64,000 bases of DNA from Nostoc sp. UHCC 0302 (GTDB lineage Bacteria; Cyanobacteriota; Cyanobacteriia; Cyanobacteriales; Nostocaceae): NCBI RefSeq assembly GCF_038096175.1, contig NZ_CP151099.1, forward strand, positions 7,170,001 to 7,234,000, written 5' to 3'. This document shows positions 1 to 9,030 of the stretch, piece by piece. The translations under genes were made by a program, and so were the position numbers. The notes under the pieces were generated by a model. The model saw only the letters and a list, made by a program, of their open reading frames with translations. It ran no database searches and was not told the origin of the DNA. Numbering within the stretch: the stretch's first letter is position 1; every line of letters starts with the position of its first letter.

Positions 1-303
1 TACCCCCCTTAATCCCCCCTTGGAAGTGTATACCGTAACCTTAGTAACGAGAGGGATGTCCGATAGGACAGGGTGAGGTTTTTCAAGATTTTTGGATAAT
101 TTGTATGTACACCGTAGTTTTGCTTCGGGGAGAGGTCTTTATATGGTCTATCCATTTGAAAACTGCTGTAAGTAGACATAATTAAACTGAAAATATAGCA
201 AAGTGCTGAGTGCTGTTAGCGGTAGCGGGGCGTTTAGCCCGTGCTGAGTAAAAACCTAGTTACTTCAAGGCTTTGAGCAATAAACACTGTCCTAACCTTT
301 TTC

Positions 304-333
304 ATAAAAAATTCCCTCAGAATTTCTGAGGGA
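304..333 (-). terminator. Rho-independent terminator of the site-2 protease gene
   Basis: Read on the minus strand, CCCTCAGA and TCTGAGGG form an 8-bp stem with a short loop, followed by a run of T (AATTTTTTATG). It lies about 30 bases after the stop codon of the M50 protease gene, which suits a terminator for that gene. Confidence 0.75.
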
Positions 334-362
334 GGTTTAAAAAGTATTTTTTCATCCAACAA

Positions 363-1487
363 CTATGCAGGGTTAGGTTGGGTTCTATTTTGGAGTAGTT
401 GGATAACCGCTGCTTTTTCTAAAATTCCGACTAGCATACCGTTTTCTCTAATTACCGGAAGTGCAGATAGTTTTTGTTGTTCGAGTAGTTGCACAACTTC
501 TAACAGTGGTTGATTAGATTGGACTGTGGTAGCTTGTGTAATTGGTTGCATTACTTCTCTAACTTGAGTTTCTGACCACAGTACTGTAGGAATGCTTCGC
601 AAGTTATCAACTGCGATCGCACCAACTAATTGTCCTTCATCATTCGTCACTAAGAACCGCCGCCAGTTTTGTCCACTCACAACTTGCTCATCGGCAAACT
701 CTCTCAGGCTAAGATTAGCAGAGACAATCGGGCTATCAACTGTAACGGCATCCTCAGCAGTCAAACCTGTAAGTTTTTCTTGTACTCTGGCAAATTGAGC
801 CGCATTACCAGCATTTTGCAACAAGAAGAAACCAACTAACAAGTTCCAGATGTTACCTAAGCTGCCATACAAGACTAGTGGAAGTAAACCAGAAAGAACT
901 GCTACCCAACCAAAGATTTGTCCAACTCGACTAGCAAAAGTTACACCTTTATAAGGATTACCTGTAACCTTCCAAACAAGCGCCTTCAGTATATTTCCGC
1001 CATCTAATGGTAAGCCAGGAATCAGGTTAAATAATGCTAACGCTAAGTTAACGGAAGCTAGCACACCAAGGATAGCTGCAAATGCTCCTGATGCAGCGGT
1101 AGTAACACCAATTACTGTAACGATACCGCAGATTAAGAGGCTAACTAAAGGCCCTGCGATCGCCACCCAAAAAGCTTCACCTGGGGTTTTCGACTCTTTT
1201 TCTAAACTAGCCAAACCACCAAATATGAAGAGTGTAATTGATTTGACATCAATCCCCTGGCGAATGGCGACAAAGCTATGTCCTAATTCGTGGGCGACGA
1301 CAGAGGCAAATAACAACAGCGCTGTCATCAATCCAAGTAGCACAGCTAATCCACCAGCTAAGTAGGGAAATTGCGCCGCCAATCCACTGCTATAGCTCCA
1401 GGTTACCAAACCCAGAACTAAAAACCAGGATGGATGGATAAAGAAGGGTATTCCGAAGAGATTACCAACGCGAATTGTGCCATTCAT
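363..1487 (-). CDS. Site-2 protease family (M50) membrane zinc metalloprotease with C-terminal CBS domains
   Basis: Intramembrane zinc protease of the S2P/SpoIVFB type. The family cleaves membrane-anchored proteins in the bilayer; no substrate can be read from the sequence. The zinc motif HELGH and the distal motif NLIPGLPLDGG, whose Asp is the third ligand, are both present among about six hydrophobic segments. The last ~120 residues look like a pair of CBS domains, which in this subfamily bind adenine nucleotides and may gate activity. Two starts are possible: ATG at 1508 has no visible ribosome site, whereas ATG at 1487 follows AAGGTG by six bases and gives the MNGTIRVG N-terminus that I recall in cyanobacterial relatives, so I chose 1487 (374 aa). 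It is monocistronic, with a terminator just downstream. Confidence 0.9.
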   Translation of the reverse strand: MNGTIRVGNLFGIPFFIHPSWFLVLGLVTWSYSSGLAAQFPYLAGGLAVLLGLMTALLLFASVVAHELGHSFVAIRQGIDVKSITLFIFGGLASLEKESKTPGEAFWVAIAGPLVSLLICGIVTVIGVTTAASGAFAAILGVLASVNLALALFNLIPGLPLDGGNILKALVWKVTGNPYKGVTFASRVGQIFGWVAVLSGLLPLVLYGSLGNIWNLLVGFFLLQNAGNAAQFARVQEKLTGLTAEDAVTVDSPIVSANLSLREFADEQVVSGQNWRRFLVTNDEGQLVGAIAVDNLRSIPTVLWSETQVREVMQPITQATTVQSNQPLLEVVQLLEQQKLSALPVIRENGMLVGILEKAAVIQLLQNRTQPNPA

Positions 1488-1753
1488 GTCGTTCACCTTT
1501 GATTTCATCTGCGAGAGATTGGCTTTCGCTTTTCTCGATGTCTTTAGTGTAACGATATATTAAGTACTTTTAATCTTTGCCACGGTAGTGGTGTCCGTCT
1601 GTAAAGGTGCGGTTATTGGGGATTGGGGACTTAGAAATAGTGAGTCTCTTCCTCATTAGGCCTCTTGCACAAATATCAATAGACCCCCTTAATCCCCCCG
1701 ATGCATTGGGGGGAAACAAGAAAATCTAGTTCCCTCCCTCCCCTTTCCAAAGG

Positions 1754-2053
1754 CTACGGTGTAAACACAAGTGGTTCTAGAGCGAGTTTCCAACCAAAAA
1801 AGGTGAATTCAAATTGATCAAGTCCGTGAATTAAAGTAGTAATTCCTGAAGGTTTTTGAGACCTGTAACCAGACCAAACACCAAGTCGAGCAATTATCCA
1901 AGTTGCCCAAGGAAAAGAATGAAGAGGAAAGGGATTTTGTTGCAATTGAGTTTTGCCTTCTAAGGTAGGTGCAATCTTCAACAAACATTGCTGTTGCTCA
2001 TCCGAAAAGGCTAGATTTGCAGGCAACTCAGGATTATCCCGTCCCTGAATCAT
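1754..2053 (-). pseudogene. C-terminal remnant of an IS4-type transposase
   Basis: The 99-residue reading frame ends with RLGVWSGYRSQKP, a Gly/Leu-rich turn and FFGWKLA. This resembles the C-terminus of cyanobacterial IS4-family transposases (RLGGWxGYxSxxPPG...GWKL). The catalytic DDE core that should precede it is absent: upstream sequence (2054-2439) has stops and palindromes, including a 12-bp stem at 2070-2100 that could be a leftover IS end. I infer a decayed, immobile copy. The call rests on remembered family sequence and a profile search would settle it. Confidence 0.6.
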
Positions 2054-2439
2054 TTGTCAAATGCCAACAGCGACTGACTGTAGCTTTGACAGTCAGTCGC
2101 TGGATAGCCGCAATCGATTCAAGCTGAGTGGCTTCGAGATTTAATCCGGCAGGTTTGAGAATGGCAAACAAATGTAGTGAAGCATAATAAAGCGATCACA
2201 ACGCCTAGAACTACTTCTCTACGATATGCTTTGCGAAGTGAGCGATCGTAATGACTGTAAATATTTTTATTTATCTACTTAAAGAGCCTTTGAGCTTCAT
2301 TAAAGAGCTTGTTTTCATTTGTTATATCCCCGATTTCTTGAAGAAATCGGGGATATGAATCTAGCTTAAGTACGTAACCCACCATCCAGGTTTTCGGTGC
2401 GTTAGCCTACGGCATAACACACCATACGAAACTACAAGG
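2054..2439. other. Intergenic region with two strong palindromes
   Basis: No gene is seen. At 2070-2100, GCGACTGACTGT and ACAGTCAGTCGC form a 12-bp stem with a 7-base loop. At 2324-2356 a 16-bp near-perfect palindrome is centred on CCCCGATTTCTT. A similar CCCCG(A)TTT hairpin follows the LysR gene at 23755-23782, so this is a dispersed type. The second palindrome lies about 85 bases after the catalase stop and could end that transcript, but there is no T-run. Confidence 0.5.
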
Positions 2440-3933
2440 TTACTGATTACCTACAGGTTGAGCAGTAGCACCCAGCATTGAAGGATCAATTGAAATACCT
2501 AACCCTTCGGCTACACGACGACCATAAGAAACATCTGCCCGGAAGAAGTGGCAAAGTTGACGCTGCTGGATGTCCTGTCTTGCTTGACTGAGGCTACCAA
2601 CGATATTTTTTGCAAGACGCTCTTGCTGCTCAGGAGTCATTAACCGATAGAGATCACCTGCTTGGGTGTAATCGTCGTTTCCTGAACGATGATCGAAACG
2701 ATCAACAGTTGTGTCACCTAGATGGGTTGGTGGCTCGGCATAGGCTGGATTTTGTTTGGGCGTATCCTCAGCACTATTCGGTTCATAGTTAGGAGCGCTA
2801 CCGCCGTTGTTTCCCAACGCCATGAAACCATCTCGCTGGTAATGCATCACTGGACATTTGGGCTTGTTGACGGGTAGTTGCTGATAGTTACCACCCAAGC
2901 GATACCGTTGAGCATCTGGGTAAGAAAAGATGCGAGCTTGAAGCATTTTGTCTGGAGAGAAACTAACGCCAGGAACCACTGCACTAGGGCTAAAAGCGGC
3001 TTGCTCAACTTCGGCGAAATAATTCTCAGGGTTACGATTTAGCTCTAGTATCCCGACTTCAATTAAAGGATACTCTCCTTGCTTCCAAACTTTCGTCAAG
3101 TCAAAAGGATTGTCTCGATGTTTTGCTGCTTGCTCCTCGGTCATCACTTGAATACATAACCGCCATTTGGGATAATTTCCTTGAGCGATCGCTTCAAATA
3201 AATCATGAGTCGCGTGATCTGGATCTTCTCCTTTAATCTTGGCAGATTCTTGCTCAGTTAAGGTTTGATGCCCTTGCAACGTCTTAAAGTGAAATTTACA
3301 CCAAACGCGATCGCCTTGAGCATTAATCAAACTGAAGGTGTGGCTACCGAAACCATCCATGTGTCGATAGGTTTTCGGAATTCCCCGATCTGAAAAGAGG
3401 ATCGTCACTTGGTGAAGCGATTCTGGACTGAGTGACCAGAAATCCCACTTGGCATTTTGGTCTTTGCAATTGGTTTCGGGATTGCGCTTTTGGGTATGGA
3501 TAAAATCTGGAAACTTCAGCGGGTCGCGGATGAAGAATATAGGCGTATTGTTGCCTGTAATATCCCAGTTACCATCCTCTGTGTAGAACTTAACAGCAAA
3601 GCCTCTTGGGTCACGCTCGGCATCTGCTGAACCCTTTTCTCCCCCAACTGTAGAAAAGCGCAGGAAGACTTCCGTTTTCTTGCCAATTTCCGAAAAAAGT
3701 TTAGCTTTAGTGTAGCGAGTGATGTCATTAGTAACTGTAAAAGTACCGTAAGCACCAGCACCTTTAGCATGGACAACACGCTCAGGAATACGTTCCCTGT
3801 TGAAATGAGCCAGCTTCTCTAGGAGGTGGAAATCTTGTATTAATACAGGGCCACGCGGGCCAGCGGTGAGTGAGTTCTGATTATCGGCAACAGGAATACC
3901 GTCAGCAGTTGTCAAATTGTGGGGTTCAGTCAT
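2440..3933 (-). CDS. Monofunctional haem catalase (small-subunit, clade 3 type)
   Basis: Breaks down hydrogen peroxide to water and oxygen in the cytoplasm. The 497-residue length fits small-subunit catalases. The distal haem-pocket residues His55 ([12 protein letters not shown]) and Asn128 ([11 protein letters not shown]) are present, as is the proximal ligand signature [11 protein letters not shown] with Tyr338. The ATG at 3933 gives a typical N-terminus in which [11 protein letters not shown] precedes the conserved [16 protein letters not shown] segment. It is monocistronic. Many heterocystous cyanobacteria carry Mn-catalases, so a haem catalase is a useful strain-level trait. Dps and a rubrerythrin, other peroxide defences, lie further along the window but are not linked to it. 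Confidence 0.96.
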   Translation of the reverse strand: MTEPHNLTTADGIPVADNQNSLTAGPRGPVLIQDFHLLEKLAHFNRERIPERVVHAKGAGAYGTFTVTNDITRYTKAKLFSEIGKKTEVFLRFSTVGGEKGSADAERDPRGFAVKFYTEDGNWDITGNNTPIFFIRDPLKFPDFIHTQKRNPETNCKDQNAKWDFWSLSPESLHQVTILFSDRGIPKTYRHMDGFGSHTFSLINAQGDRVWCKFHFKTLQGHQTLTEQESAKIKGEDPDHATHDLFEAIAQGNYPKWRLCIQVMTEEQAAKHRDNPFDLTKVWKQGEYPLIEVGILELNRNPENYFAEVEQAAFSPSAVVPGVSFSPDKMLQARIFSYPDAQRYRLGGNYQQLPVNKPKCPVMHYQRDGFMALGNNGGSAPNYEPNSAEDTPKQNPAYAEPPTHLGDTTVDRFDHRSGNDDYTQAGDLYRLMTPEQQERLAKNIVGSLSQARQDIQQRQLCHFFRADVSYGRRVAEGLGISIDPSMLGATAQPVGNQ

Positions 3934-4364
3934 GGGTAAAAAAGTTCTCCATCGAGTGACTCAGATTGCCCAAACTACATTTTAGTTAGCAAATAAACGG
4001 TTAGTCAGCTGGAACAAACTAAATCGTAGTCATACCGAGTTTATATATAAATCATAATCGGTATGAATATGATTTGCAACTCATTTGCTTAGTATTTTGG
4101 GACAATCGGTAATAGGGACGCATAGCTAGCTATGCGCCCCTACAATGAATATGTAGCAGATATATTTTTGAATAGGATGAAAATTGAGGTGAAATGCTTT
4201 AAAAATAAAGAATTCAGACGTCAGGAGTAGAGACGCGATTATACTCTTACGAGAAGCCGCTCTTCGAGCGTCTCTACAGGAGTCAGCATGAATTGCTTGT
4301 TTAAAGAACGCTAATAAACACCACTGCTACCCTTCCCAGAATCTTCAAGGTAGGTTAAAAATTA
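3934..4364. other. Intergenic region with two palindromic repeat modules
   Basis: No gene is seen. At about 4115-4143 a palindrome with core GCATAGCTAGCTATGC is flanked by GGGAC and GCCCCTAC arms. At 4227-4277 there is a copy of the 51-59 bp element also found at 10649, 17494 and 60314, with ends GTAGAGACGCG and CGTCTCTAC and interior CTTACGAGAAG. The rest is AT-rich and holds the catalase promoter. Confidence 0.6.
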
Positions 4365-4667
4365 TTACCGAGGACATTCTGGTAAAGATTTATGAGCATA
4401 GTTGCAATCAAAATCAATTAGAGCTTCCCTACTAGAAGTGAATCTTCTAGTTGTGGAGTATGGGTCACTTTCTGGACTTGCTTCATTTAACCAAACTTTC
4501 AAGTAGTAATAATTATTATCATCACTAGACCATAATTGATAACGGTAATCACCTCCTCCACCCTCACTATTTAAATAGTCAGCTAGTGCTGTATTTGATG
4601 CAGACACCAAGCTCAATACAGCCAAAACAGGAATTGCAGCTACTTTTAGTATTTGGATTAATTTCAT
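4365..4667 (-). CDS. Small secreted protein of unknown function
   Basis: I do not recognise this family. The 100-residue product starts with a clear Sec signal peptide: MKLIQ, a hydrophobic stretch (AAIPVLAVLSLVSA), then a likely cleavage site after ALA near residue 29. The mature part of about 70 residues is rich in Tyr, Asp, Asn and Ser (for example DNNYYYLKVWLNEA) with two Cys near the C-terminus (FDCNYAH and LPECPR) that could pair in the periplasm. It stands alone between the catalase gene and an IS. The good signal peptide supports a real gene. Confidence 0.65.
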   Translation of the reverse strand: MKLIQILKVAAIPVLAVLSLVSASNTALADYLNSEGGGGDYRYQLWSSDDNNYYYLKVWLNEASPESDPYSTTRRFTSSREALIDFDCNYAHKSLPECPR

Positions 4668-4850
4668 AAATGCACCAAGAACTTACTTTATCTAGCTTCA
4701 TCTCCAGATGTATATTTAAGCATCAGTAAACATCAGGAAGATTGTGTGAGGTTATCGTAAGGTTCTTTGCTGCTTTGGCGTTAACTCTAGATAGGGGCAA
4801 TACAGTAGTTGTGTAGGGTGCGTTGCGCGACTCATACCAATTCAATTAAT

Positions 4851-5986
4851 AAACTTGTCCGAAATATTAACTTAGGAAAAGAAAAATGGTAAAACGTTAG
4901 ATTGGGCGTCTACCATTTTCCACAATTAGTTATGATTTTAGATTATATACAAAAGTATCCACTACGAACAAAACAGATTTTAGGGATTAGTTACGAACAA
5001 TTGCAATCACTGCTAAATTGCGCCTTAAAACGAAATCGATACATCAAAGCTAAACAAGAGAGTCATAAAATTAGAATTAATGCGGCTGGTGGTGGTCGTC
5101 CCGAAAAGTTATCAACCGAAGAACAAGTATGTTTATGTCTATTTTATCTAAGACAGATGCCAACATTCCAAGTATTAGGAATGCTATTTGGTGTTTCCAA
5201 AACCGAAGCTAATGATACATTTCACGACTGGATACCAATTCTTCGTGATATATTACCTGCTAGTTTATTAGAACAAGTATCAAATAATGAAAGTGATTTA
5301 CTATTTGTTCAAGAAGTATTAACAAATTTTAGGCTATTAGTCGATAGCTTAGAACAGCCAATATATAGGGATTCTGACCAAAAAGAGCAACAGAAATATT
5401 TTTCTGGAAAGAAGAGACAACATACATTAAAAAGTCTGATAATTGGCATACCAGAAGGCAAAGATATTGTAGAGGTAGAAGTAGGTGTTCCTGGGCCAAC
5501 AGCAGATATAAAATTGTTTCGTCAATCTCAAAATAAATTTGATAAATCTCAACCCTTTTCAGGTGATAAAGGCTTTCAAGGAGGTGAGAATATCACTACT
5601 CCTCATAAAAAGAAACCAAAACGAGAATTAACTCAACAGCAAAAAGATGAAAATAAGGCTTTATCTAGTAATCGGATATTCATTGAACATTTGATTCGAT
5701 TACTTAAAATATTCCGCATAGCCTCACAAAGATTTCGCTTAAAGCTTGAGACGTATGAGCAGATTATTTTAACAGTTTGCGGATTAGTTAGGTTAAGAAT
5801 TGGTAGCTTAGTTCTGCCAACTTAGCTAGTAGCAAAAATCATAAATTTTTAGAAATTAGGAGTTAATTTTTATGCCTCTAAATTATCACTAACTATCTCA
5901 AAGCCTTATAATTACGTATTTACGAAGATATCAAAGTTTTGCCCCAAAGCTTTGAACAGTCTGGCTTTGGAATTTTCGGACAAGTC
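4851..5986 (+). mobile_element. Complete IS5-superfamily insertion sequence (~1.14 kb)
   Basis: One transposase gene lies between inverted ends: ACTTGTCCGAAA at 4853-4864 and its exact complement TTTCGGACAAGT at 5974-5985. The flanks rebuild a known repeat element of this window, which proves insertion and sets the boundaries within two or three bases. A hairpin (GAAAAATGGTA / TACCATTTTC) sits just before the transposase start. With intact ends and an uninterrupted transposase the element may still be mobile. Confidence 0.85.
4932..5825 (+). CDS. IS5-family transposase with DDE (HARBI1-like) domain
   Basis: Cut-and-paste transposase of the IS element. The N-terminal ~100 residues carry a helical DNA-binding part (LSTEEQVCLCLFYLRQMPTF). 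The DDE_4-type catalytic core follows: first Asp in LVDSLEQPI, second in FSGDKGFQGG, and the Glu in NRIFIEHLIRLLK. A TTG at 4902 would add ten residues, but these derive from the hairpin at the IS end. ATG at 4932 (MILDYIQKYPLR) is the better start, giving 297 residues. No frameshift is present, whereas many IS5 relatives need one. Confidence 0.88.
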   Translation: MILDYIQKYPLRTKQILGISYEQLQSLLNCALKRNRYIKAKQESHKIRINAAGGGRPEKLSTEEQVCLCLFYLRQMPTFQVLGMLFGVSKTEANDTFHDWIPILRDILPASLLEQVSNNESDLLFVQEVLTNFRLLVDSLEQPIYRDSDQKEQQKYFSGKKRQHTLKSLIIGIPEGKDIVEVEVGVPGPTADIKLFRQSQNKFDKSQPFSGDKGFQGGENITTPHKKKPKRELTQQQKDENKALSSNRIFIEHLIRLLKIFRIASQRFRLKLETYEQIILTVCGLVRLRIGSLVLPT

Positions 5987-6198
5987 TAATGATTGCAACA
6001 CATTCTTGGGTGAAGACGCGATGAATCGCGTCTCTACAAATGGTTTATTTGTCACATTCTTTTTTCAAATTGGTATCAGCTATTCTTGGCGAAGCCTCTC
6101 CCTTTGGGAGAAGGTTTACACTGCTTCACCATACAGGTATTTAGGTGCGCTAGGACTGGTAGCTTTGCACTTGAGCGCAGTTTCCGTAATATTACCTC
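5826..6198. other. IS right end, remainder of the split MITE, and spacer
   Basis: No gene is seen. The IS tail runs to about 5986, then the right part of the interrupted MITE to 6076. A further 120 bases (6077-6198) contain the repeat fragment GGCGAAGCCTCTCCCTTTGG, common between genes in this window. The open frame on the plus strand across this stretch is an artefact of repeat sequence. Confidence 0.6.
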
Positions 6199-6492
6199 TT
6201 AGTCGCGATCTTCCTGCTTAGAGACAATGTTGAAGTTTGTGTTAAGAACAATATCGTATTTCTTGCCATCTTTGCAGATAGCATCGTCAACTTTATAGAG
6301 ATTGCTCCCGAAGATAAAATCAACATCGTCAAAGGAAGAACAACCTTGCTTTTTGAGAGCCTCTTCTACCTTTGCTCGTTCATCAGGTGTAGCGTCCCGA
6401 TCTTCGTCAGCCCATGCAACTCCTGCTAGACAGAGTGAGAGCAGAAAGGCTCCAGACAAGTATTGAATTCCTAAATAAATTAATTGTTTCAT
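6199..6492 (-). CDS. Secreted PepSY-like domain protein
   Basis: The product is 97 residues from ATG 6492. It starts with a Sec signal peptide (MKQLIYLGIQYLSGAFLLSL, then AGVAWA with likely cleavage before DEDRD). The mature part reads like one PepSY_2-type domain: a helix (DERAKVEEALKKQGC), a strand with acidic residues, then GKKYDIVLNTNFNIVSKQ as the closing beta-hairpin. PepSY domains occur in periplasmic inhibitors or assembly factors; no partner is visible here. A longer frame from 6564 adds 24 residues that would spoil the signal peptide, so I rejected it. It ends with the duplicated motif EDRD. Confidence 0.7.
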   Translation of the reverse strand: MKQLIYLGIQYLSGAFLLSLCLAGVAWADEDRDATPDERAKVEEALKKQGCSSFDDVDFIFGSNLYKVDDAICKDGKKYDIVLNTNFNIVSKQEDRD

Positions 6493-6660
6493 CTTCTTAG
6501 GGCATTGATACAGTAAACAAAAAATGTCGTAAGGTAAATAGGGAAAAACAAGCGATCGCTTCAACTTGATTAGGTTCTTTCTGTGTTTCTATGAAACCAC
6601 CTTGTTCTCAGGTAAAATCTAAATATTGAGACCAGCAATAATAACGAGCTCAGTCAGTAA

Positions 6661-7905
6661 TCAGGATAATTCCGAGCCAGGATTATCTGCAAGTTCTGTT
6701 AATATCCACTCGTATTCACGTTGAATAGAAGTCAGCAAATCTAACTTCATTTCAAATGGTAATACATCCCAAGTGTAAGTTTCAATTTCTAGATATTGGC
6801 AAGCATGATTTTTTTGCAGTAGATGTAAAACAGTAGCAATATCATCTTGCGTAGATTGCAAAATTTGATAATCTCGAATAAAAATTGGGACATGAAAGTG
6901 AGTCCGCCATTCCTCAGCTAGAGATTCTTCTAAGTGTGGTAAGGCAGTTACTAAATCTGGATAGTGATGTAGTGTACCGTCAGTTTGACGTTCTATTACT
7001 TGGTGGAGATAAGTAGATTCAGCAAAAGGGCGTAAGCGTTCAGCTATCAAACTACGCTTATCAACATCAGCAGGTAGCTTTACTTGAATTGCCGCACTTA
7101 TTTGAATTTTGCCAATCTTAATTCCTGCTGATTGCAAACGCATAAATACAGATTGTGGTTCTTCATATTCAACTGAAAAATGACAAGTATCATAGCAAAT
7201 CCGAACGTGTTCTAGCAATTTATTTTCTGCTAGATTCTGATCAATATTTAATTTCTCTGATAAATAATTACCGCCAATTGGTAATAACCAATCTTGAAAT
7301 AAACTAATTATTTCCGAGGTATTCTCAATTAATCCATCAGGTTCAGGTTCTAAATCAATATGTAATAACTTTCCTGTTTCCTCATGGATACGAATCATTT
7401 CTACTACAAGTTTAGCTAAATTAAAACAGCTATCTTTCAAAACTGTTTCGTAAGATGCTTGGTCTTGTCCCCACCAAGGTTTATAAGATAAAGGCAATGT
7501 AGAAATTCCGCCATCAAGACCTTCTGGTAACAGAGTTGCTAAAATTTGTGTCAAGTTTAACGTGTAATTCAACCGTTCTTGCTTTGACCAATCTGGTGCA
7601 TAAACTTGGTCTTTTACTATCTGTCGATGAAATCCGCCATATGGAAATCCATTTAAGGTAAAAACATATAAATCTTGTTGAGTTAGCCACGTTTTAAATT
7701 GAGCTAAGTTATTACTTTCTAACAGTTGTTTGCCAGCTACATCAGATAACCTCAACCCAATACCGAATGGCGCTTCAGGTGATAAACGTGATTTGAGATT
7801 AGGAATATATTTTTCTAAATTAGCAAAAACCTCAAACCAACTTTCACCAGGATGAATATTGGTGCAATAAGTTAAGTGGAAATTGCTGTTTTTTGTAATC
7901 TTCAT
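6661..7905 (-). CDS. eboE: EboE-like TIM-barrel metabolite traffic protein (orphan)
   Basis: The opening, with NSNFHLTYCTNIHPGESW and PFGIGLRLSD, and the later HIDLEPEPDG and CYDTCHFSVEYE motifs match the EboE family, a xylose-isomerase-like TIM barrel. The ebo genes (eboA-F) are known to help export or position precursors of compounds such as scytonemin near the periplasm. The His, Glu and Asp residues in those motifs are placed like the metal ligands of xylose isomerase-like enzymes. Length 414 residues is as expected. None of eboA, B, C, D or F is nearby: upstream is corA, downstream a PepSY-like gene. Either the cluster is split in this genome or this copy works alone. Confidence 0.85.
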   Translation of the reverse strand: MKITKNSNFHLTYCTNIHPGESWFEVFANLEKYIPNLKSRLSPEAPFGIGLRLSDVAGKQLLESNNLAQFKTWLTQQDLYVFTLNGFPYGGFHRQIVKDQVYAPDWSKQERLNYTLNLTQILATLLPEGLDGGISTLPLSYKPWWGQDQASYETVLKDSCFNLAKLVVEMIRIHEETGKLLHIDLEPEPDGLIENTSEIISLFQDWLLPIGGNYLSEKLNIDQNLAENKLLEHVRICYDTCHFSVEYEEPQSVFMRLQSAGIKIGKIQISAAIQVKLPADVDKRSLIAERLRPFAESTYLHQVIERQTDGTLHHYPDLVTALPHLEESLAEEWRTHFHVPIFIRDYQILQSTQDDIATVLHLLQKNHACQYLEIETYTWDVLPFEMKLDLLTSIQREYEWILTELADNPGSELS

Positions 7906-7958
7906 TTTCTAGCTGAATATCCTATAACAGTATTTATTAATATATAAGTTAATAGATG

Positions 7959-8939
7959 CTACAACCAACGTTGTCGTTTAGCATAGACAATACTACCAAT
8001 CACAATTAATATCATCACTACCATAACAAGAGGATAAGCCCAAGGTTGATCTAATTCCGGCATATATTTGAAGTTCATACCATAGACACCAGCAATGAAA
8101 GTAATTGGTAAGAATACAGCCGAAAGAAGAGTTAGGCGATTGATTCGTTCACTGGTTTTGCTGGCAATACTATCACGTTGAATTTCCATTAATTCTGACA
8201 TCCAGGCTCTCAAAGCTTGATATTCTTGCGATAGATTATCAACGTGATGAACCAATTCTTGATTAAATAATTCTTTGACTGGCTGGGTGAGCCATTGGAA
8301 ATCTTCATAATCCATAATAGCTAGAAGGGATTTAATACTTTGAAAGTTCCGGCGTCCCGCACGAGTAGATTGCCTCATTCTGGCAATTTTTTGGTAAGTT
8401 GATTCATCACCATAATTTTCTAAAACTTCATCTTCTAAATCATCAAGTTGTCTAGAAATATAGTCAAAGACAGTATGATAATTATTCAAAATATCTTTAA
8501 AAATAAGATATAAAAGATAATCAACTCCCCAACTCTGAATATCTATAGTTCCCTTGACAATATTGTTACTTAATGTGGTTAGTATTTTTACTTCAGTGAT
8601 TTCAAATGTTATGATAAAACCAGTTCCAACCACGATACTGCCACGTGCTACTTGAAACTCTCGATTTTTTATTTTATGAGTGAGGATTTCATAGCTGTCA
8701 AGTAAACAATCTTCTATGTCTTCATCAATTCCGATAGGTGAATGGTTAAAAATCATATCAACACGAGATGGATTTAGTCCAAAGTGCTTGATAATCTTGG
8801 CCGTTCCAGTGCGATCGCGGAAGTGAAGACAACGCAACCAAATATTATGAGAACTATCAATCCTTTTCAGTACCGTATCGACATCTTTACCCGTAAATAA
8901 TTCTAGGTGATTCTGAGAAAAGGTAAGGAGAATTAGCAT
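7959..8939 (-). CDS. corA: CorA-type divalent metal (Mg2+/Co2+) channel
   Basis: Pentameric inner-membrane channel for Mg2+ and other divalent ions. The diagnostic GMN motif is at residues 287-289 (VYGMNFKYMPEL) between two C-terminal membrane helices (LLSAVFLPITFIAGV and YPLVMVVMILIVIG), followed by the basic tail KRQRWL. The first ~230 residues form the cytoplasmic alpha/beta funnel with the long helix around RLTLLSAV. At 326 residues it is at the short end of the family, and the N-terminus MLILLTFSQNHLE begins at a palindromic repeat (8957-8985), so a few residues may have been lost or replaced there. The gene follows treH in the same direction, 91 bases away. Confidence 0.92.
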   Translation of the reverse strand: MLILLTFSQNHLELFTGKDVDTVLKRIDSSHNIWLRCLHFRDRTGTAKIIKHFGLNPSRVDMIFNHSPIGIDEDIEDCLLDSYEILTHKIKNREFQVARGSIVVGTGFIITFEITEVKILTTLSNNIVKGTIDIQSWGVDYLLYLIFKDILNNYHTVFDYISRQLDDLEDEVLENYGDESTYQKIARMRQSTRAGRRNFQSIKSLLAIMDYEDFQWLTQPVKELFNQELVHHVDNLSQEYQALRAWMSELMEIQRDSIASKTSERINRLTLLSAVFLPITFIAGVYGMNFKYMPELDQPWAYPLVMVVMILIVIGSIVYAKRQRWL

Positions 8940-8956
8940 ATAGCAATTCTAATTGA

Positions 8957-8985
8957 GTAGAAACGTTGCATTGCAACGTCTCTAC
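8957..8985. repeat. Palindromic repeat module, GTTGCATTGCAAC core
   Basis: GTAGAAACGTTGC and GCAACGTCTCTAC form a near-perfect palindrome. A second copy of the same core lies at 21378-21406. The outer arms are shared with other palindromes in this window whose cores differ. Confidence 0.75.
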
Positions 8986-9030
8986 AGATGATATCAGCAG
9001 TGCAAATTATCTAAACTAAAACATATTGCC

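Larger units (their letters stand above)
4834..6076. repeat. MITE-like repeat interrupted by an IS5-type element
   Basis: The left part (4834-4850, ATACCAATTCAATTAAT) and the right part (from 5987, TAATGATTGCAACACA, to 6076, AATTGGTAT) rejoin into the same ~108-bp element found intact at 20322-20428 and 33529-33636. Its ends are inverted repeats (ATACCAATT / AATTGGTAT) and its core is the palindrome GACGCGATGAATCGCGTC. A TAA or TAAT sequence appears on both sides of the insert, consistent with a 3-4 bp target duplication. Confidence 0.8.
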
